Assembly: GCA_900546845.1 (NCBI GenBank)
Contig: UREK01000005.1
Span: 1 to 64,000 of the forward strand
Length of the DNA: 64,000 nucleotides
Source of the DNA: an uncultured Eubacteriales bacterium
GTDB taxonomy: Bacteria > Bacillota > Clostridia > Christensenellales > CAG-138
Reading direction: 5' to 3'
Shown here: in pieces, positions 35,090 to 43,102 of the stretch
Layout: each line of letters begins with the position of its first letter
Numbering within the stretch: the first letter of the stretch is position 1
Notes under the pieces: generated by a model
What the model was told of the DNA's origin: nothing
The model's database searches: none
The model's input: the letters and a program-made list of their open reading frames with translations, nothing else
Program-made: the position numbers and the translations under genes

Positions 35090-36796
35090 ATGCTGCAAAG
35101 ACTCTTTATCGAAAACGTTGCTCTCATCGAGCGGCTTGACGTTGCGTTCCACGCGGGGTTCAATGTGCTTTCCGGCGAAACGGGCGCGGGAAAATCGATC
35201 ATCATCGATGCGGTGAACTTCGTGCTTGGCGAGCGTGCCAGCAGGGAGCTCATCCGCCATGGCGCGCAAAAAACGAAGGTTGAGGCGGTTTTTGATATTG
35301 TGGATTGCGGCGGCACAAAGGCTGTTTTAGAGGAACAGGGGATCGACTGTGAGGACGATACGCTGTTCCTTTCGCGTGAACTCACCTTGGCGGGGAAAAA
35401 TCTCTGCCGGATCAACGGAACGCTTGCGAGCGTTGCGATGCTCAAAGCAGTTTCAGATACGCTTGTGGACATCCACGGCCAACACGAACACCAATCCCTG
35501 CTCGCGCCGGAAAACCACATCGGCTTTCTCGACGCTTACGCGCATGCGGAAATTCTGCCCGTGCGCGCGGCGCTCAATGCAGTCTATGCGGAATATGCCG
35601 CGCTGCGCCGCGAGCGCCTGAGCGGGTTTGGATCCGTTGCGGAGCGTGAACGGCAGATCGACATTCTGAACTACCAGATCAATGAGATCGAAACTGCAGG
35701 CATCGCACCGGACGAGGAGGAAACACTTCATGCTGAACGGGCCTTGCTTGCAAATGCAGAAAAGATCATGCTCGCCGTGGAGACGGCACATGAGGCGCTC
35801 AACGGCGAGGGCGGCGGTGCGGCAGACGCGGTCGCGGTGGCACGGCACAGCATGGAGAGCATATCCATGTATGCAAAGGAATATGAGGAAACCGCGCAAA
35901 AGCTTGCGGACGCGTATTATGCGCTGGAGGACGTCGGCTATGCACTGCGCGACATGAAGGGTACGCTGGAATTTGATCCGGAGCGGCTGAACCAGATCGA
36001 GCTCCGCTTGGAGGCGCTTTCCGACTTGAAGCGGAAATATGGTGGGACGATCGCGGACGTGCTCTCCTTTGCGCGGGAGGCGCATGGGCAGCTTGACGCG
36101 CTCCTGCAAGCCGATGCGCGCGCCGCAAAGCTTGATGAAAAACTGGCGGATGCAAAAGAACGTTATTTCACGCTTGCGCAGCAGCTGACGGCGCTGCGCG
36201 AAGCGGCGGCGAAACGCCTGAGCGAGGACGTGCTTTCTCAGCTGCGGGCGCTTGGCATGGAGAAGGCGGCGTTCCGCGTTGCGTTTGCGGAGCAGGCCGA
36301 GGATGGCGAGCCGCAGGAAAATGGCATGGATGCGCTGGAGTTCCTTTTGAGCGCAAACCCGGGCGAACCGCTCAAGCCGCTTGCAAAGGTGGCCTCCGGC
36401 GGTGAGCTTTCCCGCATCATGCTGGGATTCAAGGCAATCTTTGCCGACAACGACCGGATCGGCACGCTGATTTTTGATGAGATCGACACCGGCATCAGCG
36501 GCCGCATTGCGGGTACGGTCGGGGAGAAAATGGTGGGCATCGCGGACGCACACCAAGTGATCTGCGTTACGCACTTGCCGCAGATCGCGGCGCTTGCGGA
36601 TGTGCATTATCTTGTGGAAAAAACAGACGACGGCGCGTCCACGCACGTGGCGGTGCGTTTGCTTGATCTTGATGGAAAATACCGGAGGATCGCCCAGATG
36701 ATGGATGTGAGCAGCGACTCCCCGCTCGCGTTGGAGCATGCAAAAACCTTGGTGGACAGGGCGGAAGCCGCAAAGAACACGCGCCGGAAAGCATAA
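35090..36796 (+). CDS. recN: DNA repair protein RecN
   Basis: 568-residue SMC-like ATPase for double-strand break repair. Walker A is GETGAGKSIIIDAV (about 28-41), DIHGQHEHQSLL marks the family, coiled coils fill the middle, and the signature VASGGELSRIMLGFK (about 435-449) and Walker B FDEIDTGISGR (about 464-474) lie near the end. It starts 3 bases after argR. A strong terminator follows at 36848. Confidence 0.98.
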   Translation: MLQRLFIENVALIERLDVAFHAGFNVLSGETGAGKSIIIDAVNFVLGERASRELIRHGAQKTKVEAVFDIVDCGGTKAVLEEQGIDCEDDTLFLSRELTLAGKNLCRINGTLASVAMLKAVSDTLVDIHGQHEHQSLLAPENHIGFLDAYAHAEILPVRAALNAVYAEYAALRRERLSGFGSVAERERQIDILNYQINEIETAGIAPDEEETLHAERALLANAEKIMLAVETAHEALNGEGGGAADAVAVARHSMESISMYAKEYEETAQKLADAYYALEDVGYALRDMKGTLEFDPERLNQIELRLEALSDLKRKYGGTIADVLSFAREAHGQLDALLQADARAAKLDEKLADAKERYFTLAQQLTALREAAAKRLSEDVLSQLRALGMEKAAFRVAFAEQAEDGEPQENGMDALEFLLSANPGEPLKPLAKVASGGELSRIMLGFKAIFADNDRIGTLIFDEIDTGISGRIAGTVGEKMVGIADAHQVICVTHLPQIAALADVHYLVEKTDDGASTHVAVRLLDLDGKYRRIAQMMDVSSDSPLALEHAKTLVDRAEAAKNTRRKA

Positions 36797-36847
36797 TCTG
36801 CTGCCGCGCATCTCCAAGTATAGCGCGGGGGCTTCATGCAAAGCATA

Positions 36848-36879
36848 AACACTGTAGCCGGAGAGGCTACAGTGTTTTT
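36848..36879 (+). terminator. Terminator between recN and spoIVB
   Basis: AACACTGTAGCC, loop GGAGA, GGCTACAGTGTT, then TTTTT: a 12-bp perfect stem only 14 bases before the spoIVB start codon. Confidence 0.93.
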
Positions 36880-36893
36880 AGTTGAGGTAGAGC

Positions 36894-38153
36894 ATGAAGC
36901 GGAACGCATTGCGTATTATGATAAAGGCCCTCGGAAGCATCGCCTGCGCGGTGCTTTTGCTCGTGAACTTAAACCCAACAGTGCGCGAGGTGCGGGATCT
37001 TCCCTCCAACATATATATCGACGACAACAAGGGCTGGGAGCAGCTTTCGGCGATCAGCGGAGCGTTTACCATTGCTGACGAAACGGGCGCTGAAGTAGGG
37101 AGCAGCCTCTCTGAGACGCTTGGGGACACGCAGCGCTTCCAAGCGGGTGATTATGTCGTAAAGCTGTTTGGCTTCCCGGTGAAGCGGGTCAGCGTGCATA
37201 TCCGCGAGACTGTGTACGTGATGCCGGGCGGCTATTCAGTCGGCGTGAGCATGTACACAAAGGGCGTGCTCATCGTGGGCCTTGGAAGCATTGATACGGC
37301 GCAGGGCCGCGTTTCGCCCGCGGCTGCTGCAGGTCTGCGTGCGGGCGATGTGCTCATCAGCATCGACGGTGTTGCGGTGGAGGGCGCTGCCCACATGGCG
37401 GAGCTTTGTGCAGCGCATGCCGGCGGATCCTTCGTGGCAACGGTTTTGCGCAATGGGGAGACGCTCACGTTCACCGTTACGCCAGAGACGGACCTGACAG
37501 ACGGCGTGCCGCGTGCCGGTATGTGGGTGCGGGAGAGCACGGCAGGGATCGGTACGCTGTCGTTTTACGTGATGAGCAGCCTGCAATACGGCGCGCTGGG
37601 CCATGCGGTCACGGATGCGGATACGGGGGAAAGGCTTCTCATCAAAAGCGGGGAGATCATCCATGCGAGCATCATCGGCGTAGCCCTGGGCGAGCAGGGT
37701 GCGCCGGGCGAGATCCGCGGCACATTCAACGTTTTGAGCAAGCGGCTTGGCAGCATCGAACGCAATACGGCATACGGCGTATTCGGCACGCTGTATGAGC
37801 CGCTGCCAAACCCAATGTATCCGGATGGGGTGCCGCTCGCATATCCGGATGAGATCCAGGAAGGGCCGGCGCAGCTTTTGACGAGTGTGGATACAGACGG
37901 CGTGAAGGCCTATGACTGCGAAATCATCAAACTTTATTCCCAAGATGCTGCGGACACAAAGGGCATGGTGATCCGCGTGACGGATCCGGCGCTGATCGAG
38001 AAAACCGGGGGCATCGTACAAGGGATGAGCGGCAGCCCGATCCTGCAAAACGGAAAACTTGCGGGGGCAGTGACACATGTATTCATCAACGATCCGCTCA
38101 AAGGCTATTGCGTTTACGCACTCTGGATGGCGGAAAATTGCATCCATGATTAA
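36894..38153 (+). CDS. spoIVB: SpoIVB serine peptidase
   Basis: 419-residue forespore protease that signals across the intermembrane space to activate SpoIVFA/FB and hence sigma-K. An N-terminal hydrophobic anchor (about 7-25) is followed by a PDZ domain (about 130-205, containing AAAAGLRAGDVLISIDGVAV) and the catalytic domain, with the histidine in GALGHAVTDADTG (about 232-244) and the serine in GMSGSPILQNGKLAG (about 378-392). ATG 36894 follows GAGGTAGAGC. The terminator right upstream means it needs its own promoter or read-through; a sigma-G or sigma-F site is expected but I could not assign one. Confidence 0.95.
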   Translation: MKRNALRIMIKALGSIACAVLLLVNLNPTVREVRDLPSNIYIDDNKGWEQLSAISGAFTIADETGAEVGSSLSETLGDTQRFQAGDYVVKLFGFPVKRVSVHIRETVYVMPGGYSVGVSMYTKGVLIVGLGSIDTAQGRVSPAAAAGLRAGDVLISIDGVAVEGAAHMAELCAAHAGGSFVATVLRNGETLTFTVTPETDLTDGVPRAGMWVRESTAGIGTLSFYVMSSLQYGALGHAVTDADTGERLLIKSGEIIHASIIGVALGEQGAPGEIRGTFNVLSKRLGSIERNTAYGVFGTLYEPLPNPMYPDGVPLAYPDEIQEGPAQLLTSVDTDGVKAYDCEIIKLYSQDAADTKGMVIRVTDPALIEKTGGIVQGMSGSPILQNGKLAGAVTHVFINDPLKGYCVYALWMAENCIHD

Positions 38154-38261
38154 CACGGATGGTTTGTATGGTCTATAACTATGCGGAGCGTATCAAATCT
38201 GGAAATCCGTCAAAAAAAGATAGAGTTTTGCGAAAAAGCCATTCTTTCCCAAAAATCATGA

Positions 38262-38290
38262 TGTCGTTAATGCGCGGATTATGTCGATAA
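38262..38290 (+). promoter_or_regulatory. Two 0A-box-like sites upstream of spo0A
   Basis: TGTCGTT (38262-38268) and TGTCGAT (38282-38288) resemble the Spo0A-binding core TGTCGAA at 5 and 6 of 7 positions. They are exactly 20 bases apart, about two helical turns, and lie upstream of the spo0A promoter. Autoregulation by phosphorylated Spo0A is known in Bacillus and is inferred here. Confidence 0.4.
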
Positions 38291-38304
38291 ATTGGGGGTG
38301 GCTA

Positions 38305-38334
38305 TTGCCAGAAATTGGATAGATGTAATAGAAT
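38305..38334 (+). promoter_or_regulatory. spo0A promoter
   Basis: TTGCCA (38305-38310), 18 bases, TAGAAT (38329-38334); both hexamers match sigma-A consensus at 5 of 6 positions. It lies about 60 bases before the start codon. Confidence 0.65.
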
Positions 38335-38394
38335 ACTCTTGAAACCCGATATGCCAATCGCCCAGCATTGCTTTTCGAGAGGGGAACGATAACC

Positions 38395-39171
38395 ATGGAA
38401 CACCATCTGCTGATCGTTGACGATAATCCGAGGCTGTGCGAAGCGCTTGCAGAGCACTTTGCGCAGGAAGGAAGGTTTTCTGTCGATATTTGCAGCAATG
38501 CGGAGGACGCGCTTGCTTTTTTGGCGAATCAGGAGCCGGATGCCGCGTTAGTCGATATGCTGATGCCGGGGGTAGATGGAGCGGAATTCATGATGCAGTG
38601 TCGCGAGCGGAAGCTGGGGGAGCATACGAAATTCATCGCTCTTTCTTCATTGACAAGCGAGGAGGTCATCAAGCTCACGCAAGCGCTTGGGATGGCTTAC
38701 TTCATCGCAATGCCGACCCCGCCGGAGCGCATTTGCAGGACGGTGATCCGCCTGCTCGGTGTGCTGCGGGAAGATGGAACAGCAAAGCAGCAGAAAAAGA
38801 CGGAAACACACTGTGATATTGACTGTGAGCGCATCATCACCAACTATTTGCACATTATTGGCATCTCGCCACACGTAAGCGGATATCGCTTTTTGAAGGT
38901 TGCGATCGAATACTGTGTGGAAAACTATGGGCGGCGCATAAGCGTCACGACGGAGGTTTACCCGGAGGTGGCGCGTATCTGCAAGTCTACGCCCAAGCGC
39001 GTCGAGCGCAATATCCGCACGGCGATCGACCGGGCATGGTTTCGCGGCAACATCGAGATGCAGCACAAGATGTTCGGCTACACCGTCAATGACAACAAGG
39101 GGCGGCCAACCAACAAGGAGTGCATCGCCATGCTGACAGACCGCACCGTGATGCGCAAAAAATACCGCTAA
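38395..39171 (+). CDS. spo0A: Sporulation master regulator Spo0A
   Basis: 258-residue response regulator that commits the cell to sporulation. The receiver domain has the acidic pair Asp9-Asp10 and the phospho-acceptor Asp54 (ALVDMLMPGVDG), with Ser84/Ser85 at the switch position. The C-terminal DNA-binding domain is highly conserved: SGYRFLKVAIEYCVEN, VARICKSTPKRVERNIRTAI and GRPTNKECIAML. The usual Lys-Pro of receivers is replaced: residues 103-107 read FIAMP where FILKP is expected, so Met106 stands for the conserved lysine. ATG 38395 follows GAGAGGGG. It follows spoIVB as in Bacillus. Confidence 0.96.
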   Translation: MEHHLLIVDDNPRLCEALAEHFAQEGRFSVDICSNAEDALAFLANQEPDAALVDMLMPGVDGAEFMMQCRERKLGEHTKFIALSSLTSEEVIKLTQALGMAYFIAMPTPPERICRTVIRLLGVLREDGTAKQQKKTETHCDIDCERIITNYLHIIGISPHVSGYRFLKVAIEYCVENYGRRISVTTEVYPEVARICKSTPKRVERNIRTAIDRAWFRGNIEMQHKMFGYTVNDNKGRPTNKECIAMLTDRTVMRKKYR

Positions 39172-39247
39172 TCCCCAATGCGCACGGAAGAATAATAGGC
39201 CGCTCGTCCAAGTATATTGAAACATAGAACGGAAGGGCGGTATTCTT

Positions 39248-39847
39248 ATGCCAAAATTAGACGCTTTCAAAAGGACCAGGTTTTTTCAGCTCTGCATGGC
39301 GCACCCTTATGCACTGGCCTCCGGCTGCGGACTCCTTGTGTTGGGCGCGGCAACAGGGATGTCCACATGCGCAATCCTTGCACGCAGCGGCGTGATCGCG
39401 GATTGCAGCATGCGGGCAGCACAAGCGACACATCTGCTTGGCGGCTTTTTCCGCATAGCGCTGTTCAACCTGATGCTCTGCTGCGGCGTGCTCAGCAGCG
39501 CATTCCAGCCGTCATTTCTGCCGCTATCCTGCCTGTGTCTTGCGCTCAAAGGGTTTGCGCTCGGCTTTGCCGTAAAGCAGCTTCAGCTGGAATATGCCTG
39601 GTGGGGCGTCGTTTATGGCATCCTTGGGGTACTCTTGCCATCTTTTTGCATGCTGACAGGTATGATTTTCTGCTTTGGCTACGGAACAGCCCAATTGCGT
39701 ACGCTGCGGAAAACGGAAACGGGCCGGGAAAAGGACGGTGTACACGCGTTGCAGCTTTGCGCCCGGCTTACCGTTTTCCTGACCATCCTTGCTATTTTGC
39801 TGGAAGGGGTCGCCGCGCAGGTGCTTCTGCGCGTTTTGCTGGCGTGA
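39248..39847 (+). CDS. spoIIM: Stage II sporulation protein M-like membrane protein
   Basis: 199-residue protein with about five hydrophobic helices. The central pattern LALKGFALGFAVKQLQ followed by a Gly-rich helix and LLPSFCMLTGM resembles the SpoIIM core (an LKG-x-x-x-GF motif, then a LLPQN-like helix). Position supports this: in Bacillus the chromosome runs spoIIM, then deoB and dacF; here the order is this gene, deoB and a DacF-like gene. SpoIIM works with SpoIID and SpoIIP in septal peptidoglycan thinning during engulfment. Fur and XerD genes that lie between in Bacillus are absent. Sequence evidence alone is moderate. Confidence 0.6.
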   Translation: MPKLDAFKRTRFFQLCMAHPYALASGCGLLVLGAATGMSTCAILARSGVIADCSMRAAQATHLLGGFFRIALFNLMLCCGVLSSAFQPSFLPLSCLCLALKGFALGFAVKQLQLEYAWWGVVYGILGVLLPSFCMLTGMIFCFGYGTAQLRTLRKTETGREKDGVHALQLCARLTVFLTILAILLEGVAAQVLLRVLLA

Positions 39848-39904
39848 ACGCCTTTAAATTGACGGAACAGGAGCGCGGTGCTACAATATTTCCGAGGTGA
39901 AAAC

Positions 39905-41071
39905 ATGAAAAAACGAGTGATTTTGATTGTTCTCGACAGCGTTGGCATTGGTGCGCAGCCGGACGCTGCGGCTTTTGGGGACGCAGGAGCGCATACGCTC
40001 GGCAATATTTATGAAAAACGCGGGGGACTGAACATCCCGAACTTGCTCGCGCTGGGGCTCGGCAATATCGAGAACTCACGCTTGCCCAGCGTAGATATGC
40101 CCCAAGCTGCGTTTGGCCGTTCGGCTGAAAAGACGCATGCAAAGGACACGACCTGCGGGCATTGGGAAATGGCCGGCATCATTATGGATACGCCGTTCAA
40201 AACCTATCCAAACGGCTTCCCGAAGGAGTTGATCGCGGAATTCGAACGGAAGATTGGCCGGGGTACACTCGGCAACTGCGTCGCATCCGGCACGGTCATC
40301 ATTCAGGAACTGGGCGACGAGCATGTATACACCGGGAAGCCGATCGTCTATACCTCTGCGGACAGCGTGTTCCAGATCGCAGCACACGAGGAAGTGATCC
40401 CCCTCGCAGATCTTTACCGCATGTGTGAGACGGCGCGGGCTATGCTCGTGGGGGAAAACCTTGTGGGCCGTGTGATCGCTCGACCGTTCGTCGGCGGAAA
40501 CGGTGTTTACACGCGCACGGAAAACCGGCGGGATTACGCCGTCGAGCCTGTTGCGGAAACCATCCTTGACCGCTTTGCGCAGCACGGATTGCAGAACATC
40601 TCCATCGGAAAGATCGAAGACATCTTCTGCCACCGGAACGTTGGGCTTGTGGATCATACGAAAAACAATCCGGACGGCATTGCGGCGACGCTCAAATATC
40701 TGCGCGCGGGCGAAGGGGACTTTATCTTCACGAACCTTGTGGATTTCGACATGCTTTACGGACACCGCAACGACGTGGAGGGTTACGCAAAGGCGCTTGA
40801 GTATTTTGACGCGCGCCTGCCGGAACTGATTGCGGCAATGCAGGAAGGCGACCTGATGCTCCTGACTGCGGATCATGGCTGCGATCCGACTTACCCCGGC
40901 ACGGACCATACGCGCGAATACATCCCGATCCTTGCTCTCGGCCCGGGCTGGAAGGCTGGCGTACCGCTTGGCACGCGCGCGACGTTTGCGGACATCGCTG
41001 CTACGGCAACCGAATATCTGACGGGTGAAACCTGGCAGAATGGGACTTCCTTCCTGGGCGCCCTGCGCTGA
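39905..41071 (+). CDS. deoB: Phosphopentomutase DeoB
   Basis: 388-residue alkaline-phosphatase-fold mutase interconverting ribose 1- and 5-phosphate. ILIVLDSVGIGAQPDA has the first metal-binding aspartate; KDTTCGHWEMAGI, TNLVDFDMLYGHRNDVEGYA and LLTADHGCDPTYPGTDHTREY carry the remaining metal ligands. ATG 39905 with GAGGTGAAAAC upstream is preferred to an in-frame codon at 39878. Confidence 0.97.
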   Translation: MKKRVILIVLDSVGIGAQPDAAAFGDAGAHTLGNIYEKRGGLNIPNLLALGLGNIENSRLPSVDMPQAAFGRSAEKTHAKDTTCGHWEMAGIIMDTPFKTYPNGFPKELIAEFERKIGRGTLGNCVASGTVIIQELGDEHVYTGKPIVYTSADSVFQIAAHEEVIPLADLYRMCETARAMLVGENLVGRVIARPFVGGNGVYTRTENRRDYAVEPVAETILDRFAQHGLQNISIGKIEDIFCHRNVGLVDHTKNNPDGIAATLKYLRAGEGDFIFTNLVDFDMLYGHRNDVEGYAKALEYFDARLPELIAAMQEGDLMLLTADHGCDPTYPGTDHTREYIPILALGPGWKAGVPLGTRATFADIAATATEYLTGETWQNGTSFLGALR

Positions 41072-41093
41072 CGGGACGAATTTGGTCATGAAA

Positions 41094-41147
41094 CCCTTCC
41101 GGCGGAAATATGCTTAAAGCAGAGAACGCAGGAAGGGCTTGTTTTTT
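41094..41147 (+). terminator. Terminator-like hairpin between deoB and the DacF-like gene
   Basis: CCCTTCC (41094-41100) pairs with GGAAGGG (41131-41137) across a 30-base loop; CTTG and six T follow. The 3' arm of the stem doubles as the only ribosome-site-like sequence for the next gene, which starts at about 41151. Confidence 0.55.
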
Positions 41148-41150
41148 ATT

Positions 41151-42314
41151 ATGATGAAACGTTCTATGGTCCGACGGATCACCTCGCTGCTGTTGGCGGC
41201 AATGCTGTGTACATTCTGTATCCGGGCAGCGCTCGCGGAACCCGACGCCGCAGCGGTGGAGCTTGCACGGGCGAAAAGCGCCTCGATTGCGGAGCTGTCT
41301 TCGCTCACGCCGGTGATTGCCAAGGAAGCGGACGAAAAGCTGGATGTTGCGGGGCTTGCGCGGCTGCCAGTGCTGCTCTATGTGTGCGAGACGATCGACG
41401 CGGGGGCGCTTGCGCTTGACGCGACTGTGACCGTCAGCGAGGCGGCGGCCGCCGTGCGCGGGCCGACTGCGTTCATCGAACCGTATGAGCGCATTTCTGC
41501 GGAATCGCTTTTGAAGGCAGGGGTGATGATCCTCGCCGGGGATGCGATAGCGGCGCTTGCGGAAGCCTGCGCGGGCACGAGCGGCGCTGCGCTTGCCGCT
41601 GTGAATGCGCGTCTTGCCGCGCTTTCAATCGAGGCCGAATGCATGTCGCTATCTGCGGAAGGGACCCGGCTCTCGGCCAACGACCTGCTCAAGCTGGGTG
41701 CGGCGCTCGCAAAGTCCGAAACGTTTTGCGCTTACAGCGCAACGTATATGGACGAGATCGTTCACGAAAAGGGAAACAGCACCGAGCTTGTAAACCCGAA
41801 CCGCCTCATCCGCAGCACGACGGGGTGTTTTGGCCTTGCGACAGGGTCTTCCACAGGGGCGGGCTATTGTGGGCTGTTTGGCGTGCGCCGGGGCGAGACC
41901 GCCTACCTTTGCGCCGTGGTGGGCGCGCCGGATTCGGCCGCGCGCTTTGCGATGGCACAGGAGATGATCGAATATTGCTTCACTGCATATCAAGCGACAG
42001 CGCTGGCGCGCGCGGGTGAGGTGCTCGTGGAAGCCATGCCGGTACACGGTGGAACGGTTGATGCGGTGGATCTTATCGCGGGGGCGGATGCAGTACTCCT
42101 GCTGCGGCAGGGCCAGAGCTATGAGCGGACGCTCTCCCTGCCGGAAACACTCGTGGCCCCGCTTTCCGCGGATCAGCCGGTCGGGAAAGCCAGCTTTACT
42201 GGACCGGACGGCAATGTCGTCGCGGAAATCGAACTGTTCCCCAAAACGGAGATCTTGGAAGCGACGCTCTGGGAGCATGTGCGGCGCGTGTTTACGCACT
42301 GGCTGCATGGCTGA
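41151..42314 (+). CDS. DacF-like D,D-carboxypeptidase homologue lacking catalytic motifs
   Basis: 387-residue exported protein with a signal peptide ending ALA-EPD near residue 30. The body aligns by eye with DacF/DacB-type D-Ala-D-Ala carboxypeptidases, including VTVSEAAAAVRGPTAFIEPYERIS and the C-terminal VEAMPVHGGTVDAVDLIAGAD regulatory domain. All three catalytic motifs are changed: SxxK is GLAR (about 68-71), SGN is AGD (about 129-131) and KTG is ATG (230-232). It should not bind penicillin or hydrolyse D-Ala-D-Ala. The position after deoB matches dacF of Bacillus. The start is uncertain (41151 or 41154; TTG 41139 in frame). An intact paralogue lies at 45641. Confidence 0.8.
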   Translation: MMKRSMVRRITSLLLAAMLCTFCIRAALAEPDAAAVELARAKSASIAELSSLTPVIAKEADEKLDVAGLARLPVLLYVCETIDAGALALDATVTVSEAAAAVRGPTAFIEPYERISAESLLKAGVMILAGDAIAALAEACAGTSGAALAAVNARLAALSIEAECMSLSAEGTRLSANDLLKLGAALAKSETFCAYSATYMDEIVHEKGNSTELVNPNRLIRSTTGCFGLATGSSTGAGYCGLFGVRRGETAYLCAVVGAPDSAARFAMAQEMIEYCFTAYQATALARAGEVLVEAMPVHGGTVDAVDLIAGADAVLLLRQGQSYERTLSLPETLVAPLSADQPVGKASFTGPDGNVVAEIELFPKTEILEATLWEHVRRVFTHWLHG

Positions 42315-42328
42315 CAGAAGGCCGCGCC

Positions 42329-42357
42329 TTGCATCGCGGGCGGCTTTGCCGTATAAT
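42329..42357 (+). promoter_or_regulatory. Promoter of the M50 protease-scpAB operon
   Basis: TTGCAT (42329-42334), 17 bases, TATAAT (42352-42357), about 55 bases before the M50 gene. Confidence 0.8.
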
Positions 42358-42411
42358 AAAGCAAAAGCTTGCCTTTGTGGCGGGTAATACCGTTTTGAGG
42401 AGAAGACGCCG

Positions 42412-43089
42412 TTGTTATTTGGTTTTGGCAGTACCGACCTGTCCACGATTCTTTTGGAGATCCTTTACCGCATCCCCGGGATTTTGGTTGCGATTTCGTT
42501 TCATGAATGCGCGCACGCATACGCGGCCTATAAATGCGGCGACCCAACCGCGCGCAATTTGGGCCGGATGACGCTCAACCCGTTTGCGCATTTTGATCCG
42601 ATTGGCCTTGTGATGATGCTGCTCGTGCGTTTCGGCTGGGCGAAGCCCGTGCCGATCAACACGCGCAACTTTAAGCACCCCCGAAAGGACGAGCTCATCG
42701 TCTCCCTTGCAGGCGTTGCGACGAATCTTATCATCGCCTTTGTGACGTTGGGCGTGGTTTATGTTTTGCAGATCTTCACGAGCGTGGAAAGCGTAATCCT
42801 GGACAACATCCTGAGTTCCATGTTTTTCATCAACCTGGCGTTTTTCGTGTTCAACCTGCTGCCCATCCCGCCGCTTGACGGGTACCATGTGCTTCAATGC
42901 ATCCTGGGCCGCTTTACGCACAGCGCCGCCGGGTTTAAGGTTTTCTATTATCTTGAGCGCTACGGCTTTATGATCCTCATTGCCGTACTGCTCCTCAATG
43001 CCAACACGGGCTTCATGAGCAACATCGTGATGGGCCTATGGTCCGGCATGAGCGCGATTTATTCCGCAATTTTCGGCCTGTTCCTGTAA
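42412..43089 (+). CDS. Site-2 protease family (M50) membrane metalloprotease
   Basis: 225-residue polytopic membrane protein of the YwhC/Rip2-like branch of the M50 family. The zinc motif HECAH lies at about 28-32, NPFAHFDPIG near 58-67 is the family's conserved loop, and NLLPIPPLDGYHVL near 147-160 supplies the third ligand. There is no PDZ domain. I choose the TTG at 42412 because GAGGAGA lies 8 bases upstream. It is followed by scpA after 13 bases, a linkage common in Clostridia. The substrate is unknown. Confidence 0.92.
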   Translation: MLFGFGSTDLSTILLEILYRIPGILVAISFHECAHAYAAYKCGDPTARNLGRMTLNPFAHFDPIGLVMMLLVRFGWAKPVPINTRNFKHPRKDELIVSLAGVATNLIIAFVTLGVVYVLQIFTSVESVILDNILSSMFFINLAFFVFNLLPIPPLDGYHVLQCILGRFTHSAAGFKVFYYLERYGFMILIAVLLLNANTGFMSNIVMGLWSGMSAIYSAIFGLFL

Positions 43090-43102
43090 GGCCGGGTGAA
43101 CT

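Noticed and set aside
38168..38290. 40-codon ORF between spoIVB and spo0A
   Set aside because: No ribosome binding site; it overlaps the 0A-box-like sites and the product is not recognisable.
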